From Bacteroidales bacterium (GTDB lineage: Bacteria; Bacteroidota; Bacteroidia; Bacteroidales; UBA932), in the NCBI GenBank assembly GCA_017442315.1, contig JAFRZX010000010.1, positions 1-34,734 of the forward strand: DNA of 34,734 bases. Direction: 5' to 3'. The notes under the pieces are model-generated. The model was given only the letters and a program-made list of their open reading frames with translations, was not told where the DNA came from and searched no databases. Positions within the stretch are counted from its first letter, which is position 1, and each line of letters begins with the position of its first letter. A program made the position numbers and the translations under genes. This document shows, piece after piece, positions 1 through 8,153 of the stretch.

Positions 1-102
1 CTCGATAAATTGTTTTTCTCGGTACTTGCTTCTTGTACAGTAATCCAGTCTTTTCAATGAACTTTTAAGTAACCGAATGAGCGTTCTTTCTCAAACGGGC
101 TG

Positions 103-132
103 CAAAGATACGCACTTTTTCGTAACCTCCAA
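103..132 (-). promoter_or_regulatory. Leftward Bacteroidetes-type promoter
   Basis: Read on the minus strand, TTG (130-132) is followed by exactly 19 bases and then TATCTTTG (103-110), which matches the Bacteroidetes consensus TTG-N19-TAnnTTTG. It would transcribe leftward out of the window. No ATG lies in the roughly 95 bases between the predicted start and the window edge, so the product has a long leader or is an RNA. The downstream gene is not visible. Confidence 0.6.
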
Positions 133-164
133 ACTTTTCTGCACTTTTTTTTGAAATATTTTCC

Positions 165-172
165 TATTTTTG
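165..172 (+). promoter_or_regulatory. Possible -7 box for the chromate-transporter operon
   Basis: TATTTTTG fits the TAnnTTTG -7 element and lies about 40 bases before the first ATG at 214. No TTG sits at the ideal 19-base distance, so the -33 element is weak or absent. The call rests on one half of the consensus and on position. Confidence 0.4.
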
Positions 173-213
173 TGTCCCTATAACTTTCAAAACAAGCTAA
201 AAACCAGTTATTA

Positions 214-771
214 ATGGTTTCATTCCTAAAGATATTCCTTGTTTTCGCCAAAATCGGAGCTTTCACGATAGGCGGAGGATATGCCATGCTTCCTCTCATC
301 AGAGACGAAATAGTCAGGCGCGGATGGATTCCGGAAGAAGATTTTACAGACATAATAGCGCTTGCCCAATCCGCCCCAGGTCTGCTGGCTGTAAACATAT
401 CCATATTTACAGGATACCGTCTCAGGGGAACAGCAGGCAGCATCATTGCCACTCTTGGCAGCATTCTGCCGTCATTCATAATGATCCTCTTCATAGCCAT
501 GGCATTTTCCGGATATCAGGACAACCCTGATGTGGTCAGAATTTTCAAAGGCATAAGACCGGTAGTCGTAGCATTGATCGCTGTTCCGATGCTCAATATG
601 GCAAAAACATCAAACAGAAAATGGTGGGCATGGTTACTTTCTGCCGCAACCCTGGTTTCCGTCGCATTTCTGGGCGTTTCGCCTATATATATATTGGTTG
701 CAGTGATTGCTATTGCAGGCGTGACAGGATACTACAATCTTCGTAACAGCAGAAAAACGGACAAGTCATGA
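214..771 (+). CDS. Chromate transporter family protein, N-terminal-type half
   Basis: This 185-residue membrane protein belongs to the short-chain CHR (chromate ion transporter) family, whose characterised members export chromate using the membrane potential; many gut homologues have no proven substrate. The family signatures are visible: AKIGAFTIGGGYAMLPLI near residue 11 and a QSAPG-AVN motif near residue 53, with several hydrophobic segments. The length is half that of a long-chain ChrA (about 400 residues). The ATG of the next gene overlaps this stop codon (ATGA), so the two halves are translationally coupled and probably assemble as a heterodimer. There is no obvious ribosome binding site, as is usual in this group. 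Confidence 0.88.
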   Translation: MVSFLKIFLVFAKIGAFTIGGGYAMLPLIRDEIVRRGWIPEEDFTDIIALAQSAPGLLAVNISIFTGYRLRGTAGSIIATLGSILPSFIMILFIAMAFSGYQDNPDVVRIFKGIRPVVVALIAVPMLNMAKTSNRKWWAWLLSAATLVSVAFLGVSPIYILVAVIAIAGVTGYYNLRNSRKTDKS

Positions 772-1316
772 TATTCTGGGAACTTTTCATAACCTTTTTT
801 GTAATAGGGATGTTCACCATCGGTGGCGGATACGCCATGCTTTCCCTGATCCAGACACAGGTGGTTACAGAACACGGATGGCTCACCGAGGGTGCATTCA
901 CAGACATTGTAGCCATTTCGCAGATGACACCAGGACCGATAGGGATCAATTGCGCAACATACGTAGGTTACGACGTACTATCCGCCATGGGAGCATCACA
1001 GCCGGTATGCATCATAGGTTCGATGACCGCTACATTGGCGGTAGTGCTGCCTTCGTTCATAATTGTCCTGCTGCTTTGCAAGCTATATACGAAATTCAGC
1101 AGCAATCCGATATTCACCGGTATCATGAACGGACTGAAACCGGCTGTCGTAGGCCTTATAGGAGCTGCAGCAGTCATTCTGATAACACCGGAAAATTTTC
1201 CGGACTGGAAAAGCTGGATTCTGTTTGCTGTGGCATTCATGGCATCATACAGTGGAAAGGTCAGCCCGATACTGATGATTCTCGCAGGAGGTGCAGCCGG
1301 ATTACTCATTTATTGA
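768..1316 (+). CDS. Chromate transporter family protein, second half
   Basis: This 182-residue integral membrane protein is the partner of the preceding short CHR protein. It repeats the family signatures: FVIGMFTIGGGYAMLSLIQ near the N-terminus and an SQMTPGPIGIN motif near residue 49. Known paired short-chain CHR proteins insert with opposite topology and work together. It overlaps the upstream gene by four bases and is followed after 14 bases by a transporter gene, which suggests one operon. The substrate (chromate, sulfate or another anion) cannot be read from the sequence. Confidence 0.88.
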   Translation: MIFWELFITFFVIGMFTIGGGYAMLSLIQTQVVTEHGWLTEGAFTDIVAISQMTPGPIGINCATYVGYDVLSAMGASQPVCIIGSMTATLAVVLPSFIIVLLLCKLYTKFSSNPIFTGIMNGLKPAVVGLIGAAAVILITPENFPDWKSWILFAVAFMASYSGKVSPILMILAGGAAGLLIY

Positions 1317-1330
1317 CACATAACGGGAAA

Positions 1331-3001
1331 ATGGACTGGATAAGCGGACTTTTCACAGAACATACATTCATTCAGGCAATTCTGATCCTGTCACTTATAA
1401 GCGCAGTAGGACTGGCTTTTGGCAGCATAAGGATATTCGGAGTAAGCTTGGGGGTAACATGCGTATTCTTTACGGGCATCATTGCAGGGCATTTCGGAAT
1501 TGACATTAATCCTGAGATGCTTGAACTTTCCCAGAATTTCGGACTTATCATCTTCATCTACTCCCTTGGCGTACAGGTCGGGCCCGGATTCTTTTCTGCT
1601 TTCAAGAAAGGAGGTGTCAAACTGAACATCCTTGCCATCATGCTTCTTGTCACAGGGACATTGACAATGTGTGCCGCATATTGGATTACAGACATAAGCA
1701 TTGCCGATGCAGTAGGACTGTTTGCCGGAGCTGTTACAAACACGCCTATGCTGGGAGCTGCGCAGCAGGCTCTGGCACAGATAAACCCTGCCGACACAGA
1801 CAGCATCAACAGCATGGCGATGGCTTGTGCCATCGGTTATCCAGTGGGTCTGATAAGCATGATTCTATGCGTAGCCATCATGCGCAGGACGTATCCGGCG
1901 AATATATTTTCCAAAAGAAGAGCAGACGCCAGCGACAGCACTTTTATCGCAGAATACATGGTGTCCAATCCTGATATCTTCGGCAAAAGCATCCATGAGA
2001 TACGCCTGGGTACTGATTCCCAATTCGTCATATCCAGAATATGGAAAGACGGAAAAGTCATAATACCGACATCAGAGACAACAATAGAAAAAGGCGAACA
2101 TATACTGGTCATATCTGACAAGAAAGACGTAGAAAGCATCAGGAAAATTTTCGGACACAGGCAGAATGTTGACTGGAACAAGAAGGATATCGACTGGAAT
2201 GCCATCGACAATCAGCTTGTATCGAGAAAGATTCTTGTCACCAAACCCGAACTCAACGGAGTAAAGCTTGGTTCGTTGCGGCTGAGAAATTCATTCGGAA
2301 TCAACATAACACGGATCAATCGTGCCGGCATGGACCTTCTGCCTTCGAAATCCCTGCGCCTGCAGCTGGGAGACAAGGTTACAATTGTAGGTGAAGCACG
2401 TTCCATAGAAAATGCAGGAAAGATACTTGGCAATGAGGCAAAGCAGCTGCGGACCCCGAACCTCCCGGCAATATTCATCGGCATCATTGCAGGTCTTGTC
2501 TTAGGCAGCATTCCACTTGCAATTCCTGGGATCGGCATGCCGATAAAACTGGGCATTGCAGGAGGACCTATAATAATAGGTATACTTATGGGAGCATTCG
2601 GTCCTCGTCTGCACCTGTCCACTTACATGAGCCAGAGTGCAAATCTGATGCTCAGACAGCTGGGACTGACTATCTATCTTGCTGGACTGGGTCTGAGCGC
2701 CGGGGCTGGCTTTTTTGAAACAGTGCTTACCAATGAAGGACTGACTTGGGTGATTGTAAGCGCAATACTGGCAATCGTACCAGTGCTGATCACAGGTTTG
2801 GTGGCAGCAAGATTATTCAAGACAGATTATGCACAAACCATCGGCATGCTTTGCGGAGGCATGGCCAATCCTATAGCATTGAACTTTGCAAACTCGATAA
2901 CCAGAAGCGACGAACCATCAGCAGCTTATGCCACAGTATACCCGCTGAGCATATTCCTAAGAGTCATTTCCGCACAGATAATCATCATGATCTTCGCCTG
3001 A
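1331..3001 (+). CDS. AspT/YidE/YbjL-family transporter with two RCK_C (TrkA-C) domains
   Basis: This is a 556-residue inner-membrane protein, about the same length as E. coli YidE. It has the duplicated architecture of the family: an N-terminal membrane repeat (about residues 1-170) carrying GAVTNTPMLGAA, two cytosolic RCK_C/TrkA-C domains (about 190-365), and a C-terminal membrane repeat with GGMANPIALNFAN. The glycine-rich pairs SLGVQVGPGFF and GLGLSAGAGFF mark the equivalent helices of both repeats. AspT itself exchanges aspartate for alanine, but most relatives have no known substrate. I chose ATG 1331 because the open frame upstream overlaps the CHR gene and does not look like protein; 1331 leaves a 14-base gap and gives the full family length. 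Confidence 0.85.
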   Translation: MDWISGLFTEHTFIQAILILSLISAVGLAFGSIRIFGVSLGVTCVFFTGIIAGHFGIDINPEMLELSQNFGLIIFIYSLGVQVGPGFFSAFKKGGVKLNILAIMLLVTGTLTMCAAYWITDISIADAVGLFAGAVTNTPMLGAAQQALAQINPADTDSINSMAMACAIGYPVGLISMILCVAIMRRTYPANIFSKRRADASDSTFIAEYMVSNPDIFGKSIHEIRLGTDSQFVISRIWKDGKVIIPTSETTIEKGEHILVISDKKDVESIRKIFGHRQNVDWNKKDIDWNAIDNQLVSRKILVTKPELNGVKLGSLRLRNSFGINITRINRAGMDLLPSKSLRLQLGDKVTIVGEARSIENAGKILGNEAKQLRTPNLPAIFIGIIAGLVLGSIPLAIPGIGMPIKLGIAGGPIIIGILMGAFGPRLHLSTYMSQSANLMLRQLGLTIYLAGLGLSAGAGFFETVLTNEGLTWVIVSAILAIVPVLITGLVAARLFKTDYAQTIGMLCGGMANPIALNFANSITRSDEPSAAYATVYPLSIFLRVISAQIIIMIFA

Positions 3002-3008
3002 TTTTTAG

Positions 3009-3016
3009 TAAGTTTG
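3009..3016 (+). promoter_or_regulatory. Possible -7 box before the hexosaminidase gene
   Basis: TAAGTTTG matches TAnnTTTG about 43 bases before the ATG at 3059, just after the transporter stop codon. The position 19 bases upstream reads ATG rather than TTG, so the -33 element is imperfect. It suggests independent expression of the glycoside hydrolase. Confidence 0.4.
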
Positions 3017-3058
3017 CATTAATTGATAAAATAATTACAAACTGATAACAGATACACT

Positions 3059-5383
3059 ATGAGACATTTTCTTCTATGGCCTGCACTTATGGCCTTGATG
3101 ATTGCCTGCAGTACGGAAAAGCCTTCTGTAGAAATTGTGCCTTATCCCAATGAAATTTCGCTTAAATATGGCACTTTCAATGCAGCAGGAGCATATATCC
3201 ATTATGATGACTCCATTGACCCTACGTCATTAAACGTGATCAGTAATTTTGGCTGTCAGCTATCAACCACATGCGGCAAAGAAAGCAAAATAATCCCTGG
3301 AACTGCCGGCAAAGGTTTTGTGTTCTCTTTGGACCCATCTCTTGAAAAAGAAGAATACACCATAGATATAACAAGGAAGTCTGTAAAAGTAAAGGCATCT
3401 GCCCTGAACGGATTCAATTATGCCATACAGACCCTCAAACAGATGTTTCCTGTAGAGATATTCGGAAAATCTGCCGTTGAAGACATTTGCTGGGTTCTGC
3501 CTTGCTGCAGTATAAAGGACAAGCCACGCTTCGGATACCGCGGAATGCATATGGATGTATCCAGACATTTCTTTGACATGGACATGGTGAAGACTTATCT
3601 GGATATCATGGAAATCCATAAGCTCAACAAGCTGCATTGGCATCTTACTGATGACCAGGGATGGAGGATAGAAATCAAGAAATACCCGAAACTCACTGAA
3701 ATCGGTTCCATACGCAAAAAGACACTGATAGGACATGCTTTCAACAGCCAGGGTTATGACCACACACCTTATGGAGAAGGCATGTGGTTCACTCAGGAAC
3801 AGATCCGTGAAATCATTGATTATGCTGCAGCAAAGGGCATAGAAATCATTCCTGAAATTGATCTTCCCGGACATATGCTGGCTGCTCTTGCTGCATATCC
3901 TCACTTAGGCTGCACAGGCGGCCCATATGAAGTATGGGGAGACTGGGGTATTTCCGATGAAGTGCTATGCGCCGGTAAGGAAGAAACCATGCTGTTTCTT
4001 GAAGATGTGCTGGGTGAGGTGGCCGACCTCTTTCCGTCAGGATATTTACATATAGGAGGTGACGAATGTCCTAAGACACATTGGGAAAAATGTCCTTACT
4101 GTCAGGCTAAAATCAAGGAACTTGGTCTGAAGGATTGTGAAAAATACAAAGCGGAACACTATCTGCAGAGCTATGTAATGACACGCATGACAAAGTTCCT
4201 TGAGAAAAAAGGAAAGAAAATCATCGGATGGGACGAGATTCTTGAAGGTGAGATAGCAGATGATGCCATAGTGATGTCATGGAGAGGGACATCAGGAGGA
4301 ATCAAAGCTGCCAGATTGGGACATGATGTAATAATGGCACCTAATACATTCTTCTATCTTGACTACTACCAGTCTGAAGACACAGCCAATGAACCGCTTG
4401 GAATCGGAGGATATCTTCCTATCGAAAAATGCTACTCATTCGAGCCTTTCGTAGAAGAAATGACAGAAGAAGAAAAATCACGCATACTCGGAGTTCAGGC
4501 AAACTTATGGACTGAATACATCGCAACTGACGAACATCTTGAATACATGCTGCTTCCACGTATGGCAGCTCTTAGTGAAGTCCAATGGTGTCACAGCGAT
4601 AACAAATGCTGGGAAAGATTCCTTGAAAGTGCAGATAGATTCTGTGCCATCTACGACATGGCAGGCTACAACTACGCAAAGCACATATTCGATGTAAGAG
4701 GCAGCGTGAAAGTGGAAAACGGAGCTGTCAATGTAAAACTGGAGACTCAAGGGGAAACACCGATACGCTACACTACAGACGGAAGCGAGCCGGATGAAAA
4801 TTCCACCCTATATGAAGCTCCTATAAAGATCGGTAACAGCTGTACTCTCAAAGCCAAGGCATTCAGGCCGGGACACAAGGGAAGAGTCTTCTCCAAGGAA
4901 TTCCAGGGACACAAAGGAATGGCCAAAGGTATAACAATGAACACATCTGCACATTCGAGCTATGATGCAGGACTGCCTCATATACTTGTAAACGGCATCA
5001 GAGGTCCGCGGAATTTCCGCAGCGGAGACTGGGGCGGCTGGAGAAACGAACCGTTTGATGTGACACTGGATCTCAATGGAAACGCCTGCAGCAAGGTAAC
5101 TCTTGGCGCTTTAGTAATCAAACACGATGACATATTCAATCCTTCCGACCTTATCGTCTACACTTCAGACAATGGAAAAGACTTCACCGAAGCCGGTAGA
5201 GCAGAATTTGCAACAGAAGCCCAAGATGCTCCAGACGGACTCAAGGAGTATTCCGTATCCTTTACAGAAACATCAGCAAGATATCTACGTATAGTCTCGA
5301 ACCCTGTACAAGAATTACCGGAATGGCATCAAAGAAAGGGTCGCAAAGGATTCATCTTTTTCGATGAAGTGGTTGTAGAATAA
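3059..5383 (+). CDS. Beta-N-acetylhexosaminidase, GH20 lipoprotein
   Basis: A 774-residue exported glycoside hydrolase that would remove terminal GlcNAc or GalNAc from glycans such as mucin or N-glycan chains. The N-terminus has a lipoprotein signal with lipobox Met-Ile-Ala-Cys (Cys17), so the enzyme is probably outer-membrane anchored. A GH20b-like domain (about 25-150) precedes the GH20 barrel, which starts near the RYRGMHMDVSRHF motif. The catalytic Asp-Glu pair is in HIGGDE (D335, E336). After the barrel come a chitobiase C-terminal-like domain (RYTTDGSEP motif) and a C-terminal F5/8 type C-like carbohydrate-binding region. It is convergent with the minus-strand block and separated from it by about 50 bases. 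The exact linkage specificity is unknown. Confidence 0.93.
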   Translation: MRHFLLWPALMALMIACSTEKPSVEIVPYPNEISLKYGTFNAAGAYIHYDDSIDPTSLNVISNFGCQLSTTCGKESKIIPGTAGKGFVFSLDPSLEKEEYTIDITRKSVKVKASALNGFNYAIQTLKQMFPVEIFGKSAVEDICWVLPCCSIKDKPRFGYRGMHMDVSRHFFDMDMVKTYLDIMEIHKLNKLHWHLTDDQGWRIEIKKYPKLTEIGSIRKKTLIGHAFNSQGYDHTPYGEGMWFTQEQIREIIDYAAAKGIEIIPEIDLPGHMLAALAAYPHLGCTGGPYEVWGDWGISDEVLCAGKEETMLFLEDVLGEVADLFPSGYLHIGGDECPKTHWEKCPYCQAKIKELGLKDCEKYKAEHYLQSYVMTRMTKFLEKKGKKIIGWDEILEGEIADDAIVMSWRGTSGGIKAARLGHDVIMAPNTFFYLDYYQSEDTANEPLGIGGYLPIEKCYSFEPFVEEMTEEEKSRILGVQANLWTEYIATDEHLEYMLLPRMAALSEVQWCHSDNKCWERFLESADRFCAIYDMAGYNYAKHIFDVRGSVKVENGAVNVKLETQGETPIRYTTDGSEPDENSTLYEAPIKIGNSCTLKAKAFRPGHKGRVFSKEFQGHKGMAKGITMNTSAHSSYDAGLPHILVNGIRGPRNFRSGDWGGWRNEPFDVTLDLNGNACSKVTLGALVIKHDDIFNPSDLIVYTSDNGKDFTEAGRAEFATEAQDAPDGLKEYSVSFTETSARYLRIVSNPVQELPEWHQRKGRKGFIFFDEVVVE

Positions 5384-5402
5384 CAATAGTCTGATATTCC
5401 CG

Positions 5403-5431
5403 GAGGCTGCCTGAATTCAAGAGGTGGCCTC
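5403..5431. terminator. Weak inverted repeat between convergent genes
   Basis: GAGGC (5403-5407) can pair with GCCTC (5427-5431) in the 53-base gap between the convergent hexosaminidase and WG-repeat genes. On the plus strand it is followed by a short T-rich stretch (TATCTTT). The stem is only five pairs, so this is a tentative terminator supported mainly by its position. Confidence 0.33.
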
Positions 5432-5436
5432 TATCT

Positions 5437-8127
5437 TTAATTCATGTTCATCAATGAATACTGATGAACCACATTTCCGAACACATCAATACGGACATGC
5501 ACTCCATCAATGCGTCCTTCTGCTGCTCCGTATCTGAACATACGGCCTCTATCACTGACAGCAACAGATTCACACTCCGTCGGATACACCATCTTACCGT
5601 CACAAGACCATATACCGAATCTGTCATCCTTCCCCACTTTTACATAGCCATCCGAGGACACAGAAACCGAATCATATTCTATCGGGACAACAACTTTCCC
5701 GACTTTATCTATTACTCCCCATTTCCCTCCTGAAGATACACAGGCGACACCGAATTCCGGATCGAAATCCATGACCTTGTCATATTGCATCGGTATTACA
5801 AACTCACCATATCTGTCTATATAACCATACTTCCCATTATGGGAGAGATAAGCCAGGCCGCCTGAAAAAGATCCTCCGTCCTCATACATCGGCACTGCAA
5901 TCCAATCACCATCCAGAGACACAAACCCAAGTCTGTCCTTTATCGTAACCAACGCAAAGCCTTCCGAGAAATTCTCCACCTCGTCAGAGAAAGGTGCCAC
6001 TATAAGTTCTCCATTTTTGTCAATGAATCCGAATCTGTCCTTTACCTTTATGCGCGCCATTCCTCCTACATATTCTCTTATCTCTTCATATTCCATCGGA
6101 ACTACCAGCTCCCCATTCTTATCGTAGCAACCATACTGACCGTATTTTTTTACAATTATAAGGTCCTCACCCATCTTGCCGACATAATCATAATCCATAG
6201 GAACAATCTGCTTTCCCTGAGAATCAAGTACTCCATACCTTCCCTCACTAGAAACCATCACATAAGAGGGATTGTCCATGTATTCCATGAAGTCATATTT
6301 TGCTTCAATAGTAAATTCACCGCTACGGTTGACCAGACCATATTTTCCCAGATGTCTTACTATCAGGTATTCCCCTGTGAAATTCCCGAACTCCCAGCCA
6401 TAGGCATTGCAGATCTGATCCGAACCTGCCATAGCCGTGTTATCCAGCCATCTTCCACGGGCATCCACAAGCCCGCACCCGCCAAGTTCACCTCCGCCCC
6501 AATCGTCCCATTCACAGCAAAGATGTACACCGAAATCATCCCCAAGTTCCTCCAATACATGGAAAGGATAATATTCAGGTCCGATACCCTTGCCTTTCCG
6601 ATACGAGGTCTTGGCATAAAGAAGATGGTCTTTGCATGCTATTCCTGAAAAATATGCGTAGGAAAAGGGATGAGAGAACTCCTGAAGCCTTTCGCCTCTT
6701 TTGTTCAACTGCACTATCAAAGGAGAGGAATCCCCTTTAGCAGCAGCTTTTCTGGAACCACATATATATATGTAGCTGTCAGTCTCATCGATATCATAGA
6801 ATTCCTCCCCATATGATGGAACGAATGTCCAGTCCTGACTGCCAGACCTGTCATAACGTACCAGAGGATTCTTCTCATTGAATGACAGCATCTTTGCAGA
6901 ACACTCATACCTGCCTCCGAATAAAGACTTCCAGACACGTACTGATGCATTTGCTGCCATGTCATCAGGATATTCTATACCATATTTATCAACGTCTTCA
7001 ACAGCAAGACCAAATGAAGAATCATATGAAGATTGCTCACAATCTGTCTTTTTACGCATAGCAACAGCTATTTCCTCCTCACGGGCTTCATGATTGGCCT
7101 CCAGCTTTAAAGTCTTTGACCATTCCGGAATTTCTTTAGTCGTATTGTATCCAAGTTCATTCTCCAGAAGCATCGTATAAAGTCCGAAAGGAACCGGAAT
7201 GTCAGCACGGTCACTTACAGCCGTAAACACACCTTCATCATAAATCTTGAAGGTCTTTTTCCCTAAAGAAGGAATGTCCTCAAATTTAGGACACACGAGT
7301 TCTGTCATATCTAAAGACACTGCTCCATATCTGTCACCCTGCCTGATCACATAATATCTGCCTGAAATAGCTTCGGTTATCTCATCGTATACACATGGCG
7401 TCACATATTGTCCAAAAACAGTAACCACTCCATATTTCCCATTCTGGACAGCCAGATACAGGTCAGGTCTACCGTTACTGCCAGTCCTTAGCAGTTCAAG
7501 AGGAACATCCCATTTGAGCGCAAGAAGATCCGAACCGTCTTTAAGGATTCCCCAAAGACCGTCCTTATATACGAGCTCGACCCCATTTCTACGGTCAAGC
7601 ATCCTTATTTCATCATATTGAGGATCTATAATGGTACTGCCGTCATGAGCTATCGTTCCGCACTTACCATCCTTGAATGCCCTATAGCCATAATCGACAT
7701 AACACAATGAGTCATAATGAACCTTCTGTACAAACCTTCCCTTACGGTCTATCAGGCCATATTTTGTGTTTTCCATTACAATAGCAAGGCTATCTGAAGA
7801 AAAATATTCCAGACCATCATAGACCGGCAAGATCACGAACAAGCCGGAATTACTGATAGTTCCCCATTGACCATTGAACTTCACTCGCGCTACACTACCC
7901 TCATAAGGACAAACAGCATCGAATATAGGCTTGACTACAAACTTTCCCTCTGAATCGGCATATCCCCATTTACCTTTCTTGTGCTGAAGAGGCGATATCT
8001 TTAATGTCAGGTCTTTACCTTTGATTTCTTTAAGATTCGGCAGGTCTTCCGGAATCTGCGCTTGCGCATTGCGACAGATTCCGAAAGCTATCACTGTCAA
8101 ACTTATTATAAATGAGAATCTTTTCAT
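5437..8127 (-). CDS. WG-repeat protein, exported
   Basis: An 896-residue protein with a signal peptide (cleavage likely after the AQAQ near residue 24) and many WG beta-hairpin repeats of the form (W/Y/F)G-x-hydrophobic-(D/N)-x-x-G. I count about fifteen: roughly seven in residues 50-270 and eight in residues 600-880, e.g. WGYADSEGKF, YGLVNRSGEF, FGFIDKNGEL, YGYIDRYGEF and WGVIDKVGKV. The middle (about 300-590) is a non-repeat region that I do not recognise. WG-repeat proteins are common in gut Bacteroidetes, usually without known function, and likely mediate binding. This is the last gene of the 16-gene leftward block, starting 26 bases after the BACON gene. Confidence 0.85.
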   Translation of the reverse strand: MKRFSFIISLTVIAFGICRNAQAQIPEDLPNLKEIKGKDLTLKISPLQHKKGKWGYADSEGKFVVKPIFDAVCPYEGSVARVKFNGQWGTISNSGLFVILPVYDGLEYFSSDSLAIVMENTKYGLIDRKGRFVQKVHYDSLCYVDYGYRAFKDGKCGTIAHDGSTIIDPQYDEIRMLDRRNGVELVYKDGLWGILKDGSDLLALKWDVPLELLRTGSNGRPDLYLAVQNGKYGVVTVFGQYVTPCVYDEITEAISGRYYVIRQGDRYGAVSLDMTELVCPKFEDIPSLGKKTFKIYDEGVFTAVSDRADIPVPFGLYTMLLENELGYNTTKEIPEWSKTLKLEANHEAREEEIAVAMRKKTDCEQSSYDSSFGLAVEDVDKYGIEYPDDMAANASVRVWKSLFGGRYECSAKMLSFNEKNPLVRYDRSGSQDWTFVPSYGEEFYDIDETDSYIYICGSRKAAAKGDSSPLIVQLNKRGERLQEFSHPFSYAYFSGIACKDHLLYAKTSYRKGKGIGPEYYPFHVLEELGDDFGVHLCCEWDDWGGGELGGCGLVDARGRWLDNTAMAGSDQICNAYGWEFGNFTGEYLIVRHLGKYGLVNRSGEFTIEAKYDFMEYMDNPSYVMVSSEGRYGVLDSQGKQIVPMDYDYVGKMGEDLIIVKKYGQYGCYDKNGELVVPMEYEEIREYVGGMARIKVKDRFGFIDKNGELIVAPFSDEVENFSEGFALVTIKDRLGFVSLDGDWIAVPMYEDGGSFSGGLAYLSHNGKYGYIDRYGEFVIPMQYDKVMDFDPEFGVACVSSGGKWGVIDKVGKVVVPIEYDSVSVSSDGYVKVGKDDRFGIWSCDGKMVYPTECESVAVSDRGRMFRYGAAEGRIDGVHVRIDVFGNVVHQYSLMNMN

Positions 8128-8153
8128 TTATCAAATTCATTTTATCCGATGAC

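Noticed and set aside
1-96. 16S rRNA operon leader to the left
   Set aside because: The leftward promoter and ATG-free leader would fit, but no rRNA sequence is in the window and I cannot support it.
878-1330. Upstream extension of the AspT/YidE-type transporter frame
   Set aside because: It overlaps the second CHR gene, its translation is rich in His/Arg/Cys and unlike protein, and ATG 1331 gives the family's normal length.
3263-3904. Minus-strand ORF of 213 residues
   Set aside because: It is antisense to the well-supported GH20 hexosaminidase gene.
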